38,190 nt of DNA from Candidatus Bipolaricaulota bacterium (lineage in GTDB: Bacteria; Bipolaricaulota; Bipolaricaulia; RBG-16-55-9; DRXL01), in contig JAOAIA010000003.1 in assembly GCA_026414955.1 (NCBI GenBank), positions 1 to 38,190 on the forward strand. Reading direction: 5' to 3'. Under the pieces are notes generated by a model. The model worked only from the letters and a program-made list of their open reading frames with translations, did no database searches and was not told where the DNA came from. Below, piece after piece: positions 18,953 to 28,194 of this stretch. Position 1 is the first letter of the stretch. Every line of letters starts with the position of its first letter. A program made the position numbers and the translations under genes.

Positions 18953-20680
18953 CTATCTCACCGTGCTCCCCGCGCCCACGGGGACAGTCGGCGTTGTTGG
19001 AACATTCTGCGGGATGAAATCGCGCTCCGCTCCGGGGACGCTGTAGTCATACGCCCAGCGATAGACTGTCGGCGTCTCTGCGCCCCAGTTGCCGTGCGGG
19101 GGCGGCGTCGTCGGCGTCTGCCATTCGAGCGTTGTGGCTTGCCACGGGTTGGGTGCGGCGCGCCTGCCGCGCACCGCGCTCCCGATCAGATTCGCGAGAA
19201 AGATCAATTGAACTGCCCCAACGATCAGCGCCGCTATCGTGATGATTGTGTTCAGCCCTGATGTCTGCGGGGGCAGATATTGCAGCACAGTGAAGTCGAA
19301 ATATCTTCGTGGCACGCCTAAAATCCCCAGCAAGAACATGGGGAAGAAGATCATATATGCGCCCACAAACGTCACCCAGAAGTGCAGCTTGCCCAGCGTC
19401 TCGTTGAACATTCTGCCGGTCACTTTGGGGAACCAGTGATAGATTCCCCCGAAGATCGCCATCAGGGCTGCTACGCCCATCACTAAGTGAAAGTGCCCGA
19501 CAACAAAGTACGTGTCGTGCAGCGGGACGTCGGCAATGACGTTGCCCAAGGGCAAGCCCGTCAGCCCCCCAATGATAAACGTGCTGATCCAGCCGATGCC
19601 AAAGAGCATCGGGGTATTGAACCGAATATTCCCGCGCCAGAGCGTCAGCAGCCAGTTATAGACCTTCACTGCCGAGGGAATAGCGATGACCACGGTCGCT
19701 GCAGCAAACCAGAACCCAAAATACGGGTTCATGCCGCTCACGAACATATGGTGTGCCCAGACGAGAAAACCGATGATCGCGATCGCTGCCATGGCGATGA
19801 CCATCGCTTTATAGCCGAAGATTGGCTTGCGCGAGTGGGTCGCGATCAGATCCGAGGCAATGCCCATCGCGGGGAGGATGACGACGTAGACTTCGGGGTG
19901 GCCAAAGTACCAAAAGAGATGTTGGAAGAGCAAGGGGTTGCCGCCCTCGCGGGGGAGCTGTTGCCCAAAGAGCGTCACCGTGGGGATGAAGAAGCTGGTG
20001 CCCAAGAGATTATCTAACAAGAGCATGACGCCACCGACGAAGAGCGCCGGAAACGCGAGCAGCGCTATAATGGAAGCGATAAAAATCCCCCAGACTGACA
20101 GGGGCATACGCATCAAGGTCATGCCCTGGGTGCGGCACTGCAAGACGGTCGTCACATAATTCAAGCCGCCCATCGTTGCGGCAGCGATGAAGATCACGAG
20201 CGAGACGAGCATCAGTTTAATACCCCAGCCCGACCCCGGCGCGGCGTTGGGCAGAGCCGACAATGGAGGATAGAGCGTCCAGCCCGCGCCCGTCGGCCCG
20301 CCCGGCACCACGAACGCTGCCATGAGCACGATCACCGAGAGCAGATAGACCCAGTAGCTGAGCATATTCAGGAACGGGAAGGCCATGTCCCGTGCTCCAA
20401 TCATTAAGGGGATGAGATAGTTCCCAAAGCCCCCCAGCAAGATCGCCGTCAAGAGATAGACGATCATGATCATGCCGTGTTGGGTCAGCATCTGATAGTA
20501 CGAGCTGGGGTTGAGAAACTGAAACTCTCCGGGGAAGCCCAACTGCAGGCGCATCAACCACGAGAGCACCAGCCCAAATATCCCCACGAGCAGCGCCGTG
20601 ATCGTATACTGAATAGCTATGACTTTGTGGTCTTGGCTGAAGATATATTTCGTCCAGAAGCTTTCGTGATGGCCGTGCAT
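18953..20680 (-). CDS. coxA: Cytochrome c oxidase subunit I (A-type heme-copper oxidase)
   Basis: QHLFWYFGHPEVYVVILPAMG, VWAHHMFVSGM, VGHFHLVMG, FGNYLIPLMIGARDMAFPFLN. Confidence 0.96.
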   Translation of the reverse strand: MHGHHESFWTKYIFSQDHKVIAIQYTITALLVGIFGLVLSWLMRLQLGFPGEFQFLNPSSYYQMLTQHGMIMIVYLLTAILLGGFGNYLIPLMIGARDMAFPFLNMLSYWVYLLSVIVLMAAFVVPGGPTGAGWTLYPPLSALPNAAPGSGWGIKLMLVSLVIFIAAATMGGLNYVTTVLQCRTQGMTLMRMPLSVWGIFIASIIALLAFPALFVGGVMLLLDNLLGTSFFIPTVTLFGQQLPREGGNPLLFQHLFWYFGHPEVYVVILPAMGIASDLIATHSRKPIFGYKAMVIAMAAIAIIGFLVWAHHMFVSGMNPYFGFWFAAATVVIAIPSAVKVYNWLLTLWRGNIRFNTPMLFGIGWISTFIIGGLTGLPLGNVIADVPLHDTYFVVGHFHLVMGVAALMAIFGGIYHWFPKVTGRMFNETLGKLHFWVTFVGAYMIFFPMFLLGILGVPRRYFDFTVLQYLPPQTSGLNTIITIAALIVGAVQLIFLANLIGSAVRGRRAAPNPWQATTLEWQTPTTPPPHGNWGAETPTVYRWAYDYSVPGAERDFIPQNVPTTPTVPVGAGSTVR

Positions 20681-20692
20681 AGCTGTTCACTC

Positions 20693-21493
20693 CTAGGGTT
20701 TGACCGTAGCAGCGACGGTGGGCTGCTTGGCCAGCCACTCTTGGAATTTTTCCGTGCTTTCGACGATGACCGGGCTTTGCATTCTGTGATGGCCGATGCC
20801 GCACAGTTCGGCGCAGACGGCTTGGAATCTGCCCTCGACTGTTGGGATGAACCAATAGTGAGTGACCATGCCGGGGACGGCGTCCATCTTGGCGCGAAAG
20901 TATGGGATGAAGAAGCTGTGCAGCACGTCTTTGGCGCGTATGTGCAGCAAAACAGAGCGATTGACGGGCAAGTGCAGCTCGGTGTACGAGAGAATGTCGT
21001 CGTGGGCGGCGGGGTCGGTCAAGTCAACCCCGAAGAGATTCTTGGGGCTGATGAGCTTGGGATTGGCTCGCCCAAGTTTTCCATCGGGGCCAGGGTAGCG
21101 ATACATCCAGCGCCACTGCTCTCCTAAGACCTCGACGATCATCGCGTCGCGCGGCGGGCTGATGAAGCGCGAGTACGCAAATAGCCCCGGCGCGAGCAAG
21201 ATAATAATTCCCAACGCCGTGACTCCGATGAGTATCTTCTCGATCTTGGGGTTATCGGGGATGAACTGAGCGCGGCTCTGCTCGCGTGCGCGGTAGCGCA
21301 GCACGAGATAGGCTAAGACGAGATTGAGCACGACAAACGCGATCCCGATGACAGCGAGCGTGATGAGCAGTGCTCCGTCTATCTCGTGCCAATTGGACGC
21401 GAGCGGCGTGAACCACCAGATGCCGCTCGCGGTGAGGATCAACGCTCCTAAGACTAGGCAGACCAAAATCGCAGACGTCAGTGCAGCGTGCAT
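20693..21493 (-). CDS. coxB: Cytochrome c oxidase subunit II with CuA site
   Basis: VLHSFFIPYFRAKMDAVPG, AVCAELCGIGHHRM (CuA ligands); two N-terminal TM helices. No fused cytochrome c domain. Confidence 0.94.
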   Translation of the reverse strand: MHAALTSAILVCLVLGALILTASGIWWFTPLASNWHEIDGALLITLAVIGIAFVVLNLVLAYLVLRYRAREQSRAQFIPDNPKIEKILIGVTALGIIILLAPGLFAYSRFISPPRDAMIVEVLGEQWRWMYRYPGPDGKLGRANPKLISPKNLFGVDLTDPAAHDDILSYTELHLPVNRSVLLHIRAKDVLHSFFIPYFRAKMDAVPGMVTHYWFIPTVEGRFQAVCAELCGIGHHRMQSPVIVESTEKFQEWLAKQPTVAATVKP

Positions 21494-21558
21494 GTGCGTA
21501 TCCCCCAGCTCATAGTGGTGATAGAACTCATAATCCTGACTGATCTGTGACAGGTGAG

Positions 21559-21587
21559 ATTATAGCTGTTATCACGTTCGCCTGCAA
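21559..21587 (-). promoter_or_regulatory. Promoter TTGCAG-17-TATAAT for the oxidase operon
   Basis: Minus-strand reading TTGCAGgcgaacgtgataacagcTATAAT, upstream of coxB. Confidence 0.6.
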
Positions 21588-21679
21588 GGCGCAGGAGCCA
21601 AAGTTAGGGATAAGGTAGGAGAAGTCTAGAGATTCTGCACTGTACGGCTAGGATCGCTGGCAATGCTGAGCGCTGAGCG

Positions 21680-21976
21680 CTACTTCACTTCTGAACCCCG
21701 GCGGCCAGGGGTAGTCAGGGGGGCAGCTGAATCATGTACTACAACGGCATATTGTGTGTGTTCGATGAAGAAGATACGCCCCATCAAGCGTGGTTCAAAA
21801 AGGGCATTCAATATGACTCCAGCGTGCTGGTTCCCGCGCACCGTACTATGGTCCAGAGAGACCATGCTCGCATCAAACCCCCAGATGCCGATGAAGTTTT
21901 CCTCAAGTGCTGACCGAATGATGAAACCCTGAGCATCCGACAGTACCAGTTTATCCTTGGCTTCCTCGCGCTGCAC
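21680..21976 (-). pseudogene. Probable remnant of a right-handed parallel beta-helix repeat protein
   Basis: 98-aa ORF with GFIIRSALEENFIGIWGFDASMVSLDHSTVRGNQHAGVIL, a beta-helix rung-like pattern, without a full-length context. Confidence 0.4.
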
Positions 21977-22173
21977 CCTCTCCCCCTGCTTGCTCTAGGG
22001 TGATTCTGAGGAGGAACGAGCGACTCTCTAGGCTCTCACCCCCCATGTACCATAAACAGAGAGAAAAGTCAAGAGGTCTGCGAGAAAATCGCGTGCAGAT
22101 CAGAAGTTGGGGTTAAGTGCTCATGAAACTACCCCTCGCAAGTCTCTTCGCTCTGTGTTACAATAATCCTCGG

Positions 22174-22470
22174 GTGATCATCGTGTCCGCAGCCAAAGAT
22201 CGTCAGATACTTCAGGTGCTCGATGCGCTCGGCGCGCCCAACCACAGCGATCTCGCAACGCGTACCGAGCGATTATTGAAGACGCTCGGTGTCTGGGAGG
22301 TCGCGCACCGGATACGCGCTGTGCTTACAGAGCATCCCAACGAAGCCCAAGCGTTCCTTCAGTATCTAGGGCACACACACCCCGCGGCTGCCGATAGAAT
22401 CCAGATATTGTTGACAGCCACAAAAGGCGAAGACAAAGAACTCCTCAAGCGCGAGTTCGGCGGAGATTAA
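22174..22470 (+). CDS. Small protein of unknown function
   Basis: VIIVSAAKDRQILQVLDALGAPNHSDLATRTERLLKTLGVWEVAHRI...; GTG start preferred over the ORF-track ATG at 22117 because TACAAT (22159-22164) lies between them. Confidence 0.55.
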   Translation: MIIVSAAKDRQILQVLDALGAPNHSDLATRTERLLKTLGVWEVAHRIRAVLTEHPNEAQAFLQYLGHTHPAAADRIQILLTATKGEDKELLKREFGGD

Positions 22471-22497
22471 CACAACAAAACTCAGCAGGAGGTTGCC

Positions 22498-23172
22498 ATG
22501 AAGATCACATTTATCGGTCATGCCGCCATCGAGATCAAGACCGACAAGCATTCGATACTGATAGACCCGTTCATCACCGGTAACCCCGTCGCCCAGCACA
22601 AGCCCGAAGATTTTCAGCCCGACGCGATCCTGCTCACTCACGGCCACGCTGATCACTTGGGCGATGCCGTCCCCATCAGCCAGCGCACCGGCGCCCCGAT
22701 CATCGCGATCTTCGAGCTGGCGACGTACTGTCAGTCCCAAGGCGCCAAAGCCGTGGGGATGAACATCGGCGGGCCAAGCCGCTTCGAGTTCGGCACGGTG
22801 CAGTTCACCCCGGCATTTCATAGCTCCAGCCATGACGGACATTACCTGGGCGAACCCTGTGGGATAGTCTTCACGACCCTAGAGAACAAAAAAATCTATC
22901 ACGCGGGCGACACCGCGCTCTTTGGCGACATGGCCTTGATCGGGAAGCTCGGACTGGATGTGGCTCTCTTGCCCATCGGCAGTTATTACACGATGGACCC
23001 CGAGGCAGCTCTCGAAGCCGTCCAGTTGCTCAAACCCAGGATCGTCATCCCCATTCACTATAACACCCTGCCGGCGATCCACCAGGACCCTGGACAGTTC
23101 AAGGCAAAAGTCGAGGCGCAGACCAAAACACACGTCATCATCTTGCGTCCCGGCGAACACTGCACGATTTAA
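22498..23172 (+). CDS. UPF0173 family metal-dependent hydrolase (MBL fold)
   Basis: MKITFIGHAAIEIKTDKHSILIDPFITGNP, LTHGHADHLGDAV, IYHAGDTALFGDM, IPIHYNT; AGGAGG SD. Confidence 0.92.
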   Translation: MKITFIGHAAIEIKTDKHSILIDPFITGNPVAQHKPEDFQPDAILLTHGHADHLGDAVPISQRTGAPIIAIFELATYCQSQGAKAVGMNIGGPSRFEFGTVQFTPAFHSSSHDGHYLGEPCGIVFTTLENKKIYHAGDTALFGDMALIGKLGLDVALLPIGSYYTMDPEAALEAVQLLKPRIVIPIHYNTLPAIHQDPGQFKAKVEAQTKTHVIILRPGEHCTI

Positions 23173-23217
23173 CGGGAAGAGCCTACTGTTATTGAAAAAC
23201 TGTGACGGCTGTCGCCC

Positions 23218-23246
23218 TTGACAGGGTGCCGCAGTTGCCCCATAAT
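23218..23246 (+). promoter_or_regulatory. Promoter P1 TTGACA-17-CATAAT upstream of nrdJ
   Basis: Consensus -35, 17-nt spacer, near-consensus -10. Confidence 0.65.
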
Positions 23247-23287
23247 GCAAGGAGCGACATGGGCGCCGGAGTGTAGCGCGCATCACG

Positions 23288-23315
23288 TTGCAACACGCCG
23301 CCAGTGCCCTATAAT
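23288..23315 (+). promoter_or_regulatory. Promoter P2 TTGCAA-16-TATAAT upstream of nrdJ
   Basis: Consensus -10, 16-nt spacer; followed by about 125 nt of leader before the ATG at 23447. Confidence 0.6.
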
Positions 23316-23446
23316 CTATACCAGAAGGGACTTCTCGATTCCATCGGCCTCACTTCGTGTGTGACCGAGTCTGGCATGGTGTTGTTCGGAGTGCGCGCGA
23401 GCGATCAGCGAGTGTCGAGACCAAAGACGAGAAGGGGGAAATACTC

Positions 23447-26400
23447 ATGGCTCAGAAGGCTCACACCACCAAGGCTGCCCCGACTGCCAACGAGACTGTC
23501 GAATTCTTCGGGGGCGATGAGCTGCGGATTCGCTGTTTCTTGGACAAGTATGCCCTACGAGATTTGTCGGGCAATATTATAGAAAAAACTCCGCTGGAGA
23601 TGTGGGAGCGGGTGGCGCGCGAGATCGCGTCTGTGGAGATAGACGCGAAGCGGCGCCGCGAGTGGGAGAAGAAGTTCTATTGGCTCTTGGAAGACTTTCG
23701 CTTCATCCCCGGCGGGCGCATTATGTTTGGGGCGGGCCAGCCCCGACGCGCCACGCTGCTCAACTGCTTCCCCGCAGGCACGCAGGTCTGGACGCGCCAA
23801 GGCCCTAAGCCCATCGAGCAGATCGAAGTCGGCGAAGAGGTCCTCACCCATCGCAATCGCTTCCGGCCCGTCACCCACACGATGAGCCGCGAGATCGCAG
23901 AACCCTTGCGCTCTCTTAAGCTGTGGTATCTGGGCGATCAGACGATCTACGCCACGAAAGATCATCGCTTTCTTGCGTTTGATGGTACGAAGGTTGACTG
24001 GGTCACGGCCCAAGAGCTGACGCCCTCGCACTACGTGCGCGTGGGGCGCATCGGCTCATCTGAAAACGAAGCCCCGCGCGAACTGGATCTGGCCGACTAC
24101 GTAGAGGAGAACTTGCTCGAGGAGGACGAGAGCGTCTACACCGCGACGGCGTACGTCGGCGGCAACGGAGCTGTAGCGGTTAAAGAGAGCAAGCGCGTCC
24201 GTCGGAAGATCGCAGTAGACGAGCGCTTAGGCTTATGGTTGGGTTTTTTTGTAGCCGAGGGCGGGATCACAGATCACAGCGTGTACTTCACTTTGAGCAA
24301 AGACGAGCGCTCGTATGCCGAAGCGATCTGTGAGCTGACGCGGCAGCTCTTCGGGGTAGAAGCTACGATTCAAGAACGCACGGATCAGCCGGGGCATTGG
24401 TTGCGCGTCTATGCCCACAGCCGGATCCTAGCAGATTTTGTGCGCTCGTTCTTCTGCGGGGCCGTGCGAGCGCATGAGAAGGAGCTGCCCGCGTGGTTCT
24501 TGACCGCACCGCCTGTTGTGCAGAAGGCGTTCATCGCCGGTCTCTTCTTAGGCGATGGCGTGGTGAGGGATGACTTTGTGAAACTCTTCCTGGCCAATCC
24601 CTCGTTGGTACGCCAGGTCTTCTGTATCTTGTTGCGCTTGGGTATTGTTGCCTCGCTGCGCTGGGAGGGGATTCTGAAGTACACTCGCCATCGCGGCATG
24701 TGGATTCACATTGGCACCCAGCGCTATGTCGAGGCCCTCAAGGCGTGGCTGGAGGGGGACTGGGACTACGAGTCTTCATTCGCGGAAGCCCCGCAAAACT
24801 ATTTCTATAAAGTCATAGACGGCGAGCTCTTCGTGAAGGTCAAAGAGTGTGGCTGGACTGCCTCACAGCCCATAACTGTCTATGATCTGAGCGTCGCGGA
24901 GGATCACTCGTTCGTCGCCGAATTTGCCGTAGCGCACAATTGTTACGTCATTCCGATCAAAGAAGACTCAATAGAAGGCATCTTTGAGTGGTGCAAGGAA
25001 GCGGCGCGCACGTACTCCCTGGGCGGAGGAGTCGGCACCGATATCTCAATCTTGCGTCCGAAAGGCTCCCCCGTCAACAACGCGGCGATCTACTCGTCGG
25101 GTTCTGTGAGCTTCATGGAACTCTTCTCCACGACGACGGGGACGATCGGACAAGCAGGACGCAGAGGTGCCCTGATGATCACCATCAGAGTAGATCACCC
25201 TGACGTCTTAGATTTTATCGAAATTAAGAACGACCCGGAGCGCCGCAAAGTGCAGTATGCGAACATCAGCGTGCGCGTGACCGATGAGTTTATGCGCGCC
25301 GTCGAGCGCGACGACGAGTTCCTGCTGCGCTACGAGAGCGAACGTATCGGGCGCTTTGAAAAGAGAGTGCGCGCGCGGGAGATCTGGGAGAAGCTCGTGA
25401 GGAACGCCTGGGCCAGCGCCGAGCCGGGCGTGCTCTTCTGGGACAACGTCAAGCGCGAATCCACTACGGAATATAACGGCATGGAAGTCCACACGGTCAA
25501 CCCCTGTGCGGAGATCAGCCTTGAACCCTATGGCTGTTGCTGTTTGGGGAACGTCAATCTCTCGAAGTTTGTCTTAGAGAGCTTCACCGACCGCGCTCGC
25601 GTAGATTGGGCCAACTTGGAGAAAGCGCTCCGCTACGCGACCCGCTTCTTGGACAACGTCTTGGAGTACAACGCCGACCGACACCCCCTACCGGCCCAGA
25701 AGACCGCGAGCCTACATTCGCGCCGGATCGGAGTCGGCTTCACGGGCTTTGGCGATATGTTCATCAAGCTTGGTCTTAAATATGACACCGAAGAAGCCAT
25801 CGCGTTCACGGACAAGCTCTTTGAGCGCATCAAGCATATTGTCTACGACGAGAGCACCGAGCTGGCTGTGGAGAAGGGGGTCTTCCCGGCGTTTGACTGC
25901 GAGAAGCATCTGAAGAGCGCGTTCATCCGGCGTCTGGATGCGTCTCTGATCGAGAAGATCAAGAAGAACGGGCTGCGCAACGCGGCGCTCTTGACAGTAC
26001 CTCCGGTGGGCTCAGGATCGGTACTTGCAGGCTGTACGTCCGGGATCGAGCCGATCTTCTCGTTGACGTATGTGCGCAAGTCCAAATCGCTGAGCAAAGA
26101 CGAGTTTGAAGTGAGCCACCCGTTGGTGCAAGAGTATATGAAGACTCACGGGCTTAAGAATCTCAAAGAGCTGCCGAAGGTCTTCGTCACCGCGCACGAG
26201 ATCGAGCCGCGGATGCGGGTCCGAATGCAGGCGACGATCCAAAAGCATATAGATCATGCGATCTCCAGCACGGTCAACCTTCCCAAAGAGATATCGCCGG
26301 AGACGATTGGGGATATCTACTTTGAAGCGTGGAAGGCGGGCTGCAAGGGGATCACGGTCTATCGGGAGGGCTCGCGCGAGGGCATCTTGTTGACAAAGAC

Positions 26401-26956
26401 CGAAGCGCAAGCGCAAAAAGAGAGCGAAAAACCTGCGCGCGCGACGCTTGTGCCGCGCCCGCGCCCCAAGGTCGTCAAGGGCAAGACCTACCGAATGAAG
26501 ACCGAATTGGGAACGGTCTTTATCACCGTCAACGAAGATGACGAAGGGATCTTCGAGGTCTTCGTGCAGGGGCTGGGCAAGTCCGGCACTTCGACAGCCG
26601 CGTTCACCGAAGCGATTGGGCGGCTGATCTCGCTGGCTCTGCGATCAGGGGTCAAGCCCAGCGCGATCATTGATCAGCTCAGTTTGATTCGTGGCTCGCG
26701 CCCGGTGGTGCAAGAAGACGGCACCGTGGTCTTCTCCGTGCCCGATGCGATTGCCAAAGCACTTGCAGAGTATCTCAAGGGAGGGGAGCAATTGACGCTC
26801 CTCGAAGAGGTGAAGCCGCGTCCGCCCCAGCTCACTGAAGCCAACGGGCACGACGCCAAGCGCGACGTCGAACTCTGTCCCAGTTGTGGCGGAGTCTTGA
26901 TCTTCACCAACGGCTGTTATATCTGTAGCGACTGCGGCTTCTCCGAGTGCGACTAG
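23447..26956 (+). CDS. nrdJ: Vitamin B12-dependent (class II) ribonucleotide reductase, intein-containing precursor
   Basis: Exteins: FIPGGRIMFGAGQPRRATLLN / CYVIPIKEDSIEGIFE, NPCAEISLEPYGCCCLGNVNLSKFV, C-terminal zinc-ribbon CPSCGGVLIFTNGCYICSDCGFSECD. Start at MAQKAHTT with GAAGGGGGAA upstream; the ORF-track start 23357 is too early. Confidence 0.92.
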   Translation: MAQKAHTTKAAPTANETVEFFGGDELRIRCFLDKYALRDLSGNIIEKTPLEMWERVAREIASVEIDAKRRREWEKKFYWLLEDFRFIPGGRIMFGAGQPRRATLLNCFPAGTQVWTRQGPKPIEQIEVGEEVLTHRNRFRPVTHTMSREIAEPLRSLKLWYLGDQTIYATKDHRFLAFDGTKVDWVTAQELTPSHYVRVGRIGSSENEAPRELDLADYVEENLLEEDESVYTATAYVGGNGAVAVKESKRVRRKIAVDERLGLWLGFFVAEGGITDHSVYFTLSKDERSYAEAICELTRQLFGVEATIQERTDQPGHWLRVYAHSRILADFVRSFFCGAVRAHEKELPAWFLTAPPVVQKAFIAGLFLGDGVVRDDFVKLFLANPSLVRQVFCILLRLGIVASLRWEGILKYTRHRGMWIHIGTQRYVEALKAWLEGDWDYESSFAEAPQNYFYKVIDGELFVKVKECGWTASQPITVYDLSVAEDHSFVAEFAVAHNCYVIPIKEDSIEGIFEWCKEAARTYSLGGGVGTDISILRPKGSPVNNAAIYSSGSVSFMELFSTTTGTIGQAGRRGALMITIRVDHPDVLDFIEIKNDPERRKVQYANISVRVTDEFMRAVERDDEFLLRYESERIGRFEKRVRAREIWEKLVRNAWASAEPGVLFWDNVKRESTTEYNGMEVHTVNPCAEISLEPYGCCCLGNVNLSKFVLESFTDRARVDWANLEKALRYATRFLDNVLEYNADRHPLPAQKTASLHSRRIGVGFTGFGDMFIKLGLKYDTEEAIAFTDKLFERIKHIVYDESTELAVEKGVFPAFDCEKHLKSAFIRRLDASLIEKIKKNGLRNAALLTVPPVGSGSVLAGCTSGIEPIFSLTYVRKSKSLSKDEFEVSHPLVQEYMKTHGLKNLKELPKVFVTAHEIEPRMRVRMQATIQKHIDHAISSTVNLPKEISPETIGDIYFEAWKAGCKGITVYREGSREGILLTKTEAQAQKESEKPARATLVPRPRPKVVKGKTYRMKTELGTVFITVNEDDEGIFEVFVQGLGKSGTSTAAFTEAIGRLISLALRSGVKPSAIIDQLSLIRGSRPVVQEDGTVVFSVPDAIAKALAEYLKGGEQLTLLEEVKPRPPQLTEANGHDAKRDVELCPSCGGVLIFTNGCYICSDCGFSECD
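23765..24940 (+). other. Intein (392 aa) with LAGLIDADG homing endonuclease inside the class II RNR
   Basis: First residue Cys in LLN/CFPAGTQVWTRQGPKPIEQIEVGEEVLTH; LAGLIDADG motifs LGLWLGFFVAEGG and FIAGLFLGDGVV; block F VYDLSVAEDHSFVAEFAVA; ends HN followed by Cys (+1). Confidence 0.93.
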
Positions 26957-26979
26957 ACTTCATGTGGTGCTGGTAGGGA

Positions 26980-27038
26980 GGCCCTCACCCCCGTCCCCGC
27001 TCCCCTCTGAGGGAGAGGGGAGCACAGGGGTGAGGGCC
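26980..27038. repeat. Palindromic intergenic repeat (REP-like)
   Basis: Nested inverted repeats: GGCCCTCACCCC...GGGGTGAGGGCC outside, GCTCCCCTCT-gaggg-AGAGGGGAGC inside. Confidence 0.8.
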
Positions 27039-27061
27039 ACAAATCTTCTTCGGTAGCGATT

Positions 27062-27865
27062 ATGCCTGAGCTTCCCGAGGTCGAGACGCTTCGTCGTGCG
27101 TTAGCACAAGAACTTGAAGGGTGCACGCTTACGGCTTTAAAAATCTATGAGCCGCGGCTGCTCCAGAACGCCTCGGAGCAAGAGCTACAACGAGCGCTCG
27201 TGGGGCGTCGTCTGCGCGCGGTGAGGCGTCGCGCGAAGTGCTTGCTCTTCGATTTCGGAGAGCATACAGTGATCTTGCATCTGCGCATGACGGGCTGGCC
27301 CACGCTCAGCCCGATAGAGAACCCGCGCTTTGTTTTCGCGTTCGCTGGGAATAAGACTCTCTATCTTCACGACACGCGCCGGCTGGCGACGTTGCATCTT
27401 GTGCCGAGCGCGCGAGCCGATAAGCTGCCTCCCTTAGCAGGGTTGGGGATTGAGCCGTTCCAGCCAAGCTATAAGTTTGAGGACTTCGTCACGCTCTTAC
27501 AGACTGACCAAGAGATCAAGAAACTCTTGCTCGACCAGCGGAAGATCGCCGGGATCGGGAACATCTATGCGTGCGAGGCGCTCTTCGCTAGCAAGATTCA
27601 TCCGCAACGTCCGGCGCGCACCCTGGCGCGCTCCGAGGCGCGACGGCTCTTCGTGCAGATCGAAGAGATTCTCTCTCGCGCGATTGCGGAGCAAGGGACC
27701 TCTGTGAGGACATACCGAGTGCTGACGGGCGAGTCTGGAAATTTTCAGAATTTTTTGCGCGTCTATGATCGCGAGGGCGAGCCGTGCCTGCGCTGTCGCA
27801 CGCCCATCGTGCGCATTACTCAAGGCGGGCGTGGGACGTATCTCTGCCCGAAATGCCAAGCTTGA
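27062..27865 (+). CDS. mutM: Formamidopyrimidine-DNA glycosylase
   Basis: MPELPEVETLRRAL, LLLDQRKIAGIGNIYACEALF, C-terminal zinc finger CLRCRTPIVRITQGGRGTYLCPKCQ. Confidence 0.95.
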   Translation: MPELPEVETLRRALAQELEGCTLTALKIYEPRLLQNASEQELQRALVGRRLRAVRRRAKCLLFDFGEHTVILHLRMTGWPTLSPIENPRFVFAFAGNKTLYLHDTRRLATLHLVPSARADKLPPLAGLGIEPFQPSYKFEDFVTLLQTDQEIKKLLLDQRKIAGIGNIYACEALFASKIHPQRPARTLARSEARRLFVQIEEILSRAIAEQGTSVRTYRVLTGESGNFQNFLRVYDREGEPCLRCRTPIVRITQGGRGTYLCPKCQA

Positions 27866-27889
27866 CTTTCGGTACGAAGATGCTAAACT
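27862..27889 (+). promoter_or_regulatory. Promoter TTGACT-16-TAAACT for the toxin-antitoxin pair
   Basis: -35 overlaps the mutM stop codon; AGAAGGAG SD before the antitoxin ATG. Confidence 0.5.
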
Positions 27890-27912
27890 GTTATGACGCA
27901 TCTGAGAAGGAG

Positions 27913-28176
27913 ATGTCTATGCCAGTAGTGAAGATCAGCACAAACCGTCGCGTGACGATCCCTAAAGCGATTTGCGATGTGCTAGGGTTACGTGAAGGGC
28001 AGTTTGTCGAGGTCACGCGTAGAAACGGTGTTATCGTGATCAAGCCTACAGATATCGCTGAACCTGACGACATTCTCACCCCTGCCGATAAAGCCTCCCT
28101 GAGACGCGGCTTAGCTCAAGTCAAGCGCGGCGAAAGCATTCCCTGGGATGAAGTGAAAAAGCGATTGAAGCTCTAA
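27913..28176 (+). CDS. AbrB/MazE-family (SpoVT-AbrB fold) antitoxin
   Basis: VVKISTNRRVTIPKAICDVLGLREGQFVEVTRRNGVIVIKP. Confidence 0.85.
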   Translation: MSMPVVKISTNRRVTIPKAICDVLGLREGQFVEVTRRNGVIVIKPTDIAEPDDILTPADKASLRRGLAQVKRGESIPWDEVKKRLKL

Positions 28177-28194
28177 CTTCTTCTTCCATTATGT

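Noticed and set aside
23247-23446. Cobalamin riboswitch upstream of the B12-dependent RNR
   Set aside because: The segment GCCAGTGCC resembles a B12 box only loosely and the rest of the conserved core is not visible; reported only as an unexplained leader.
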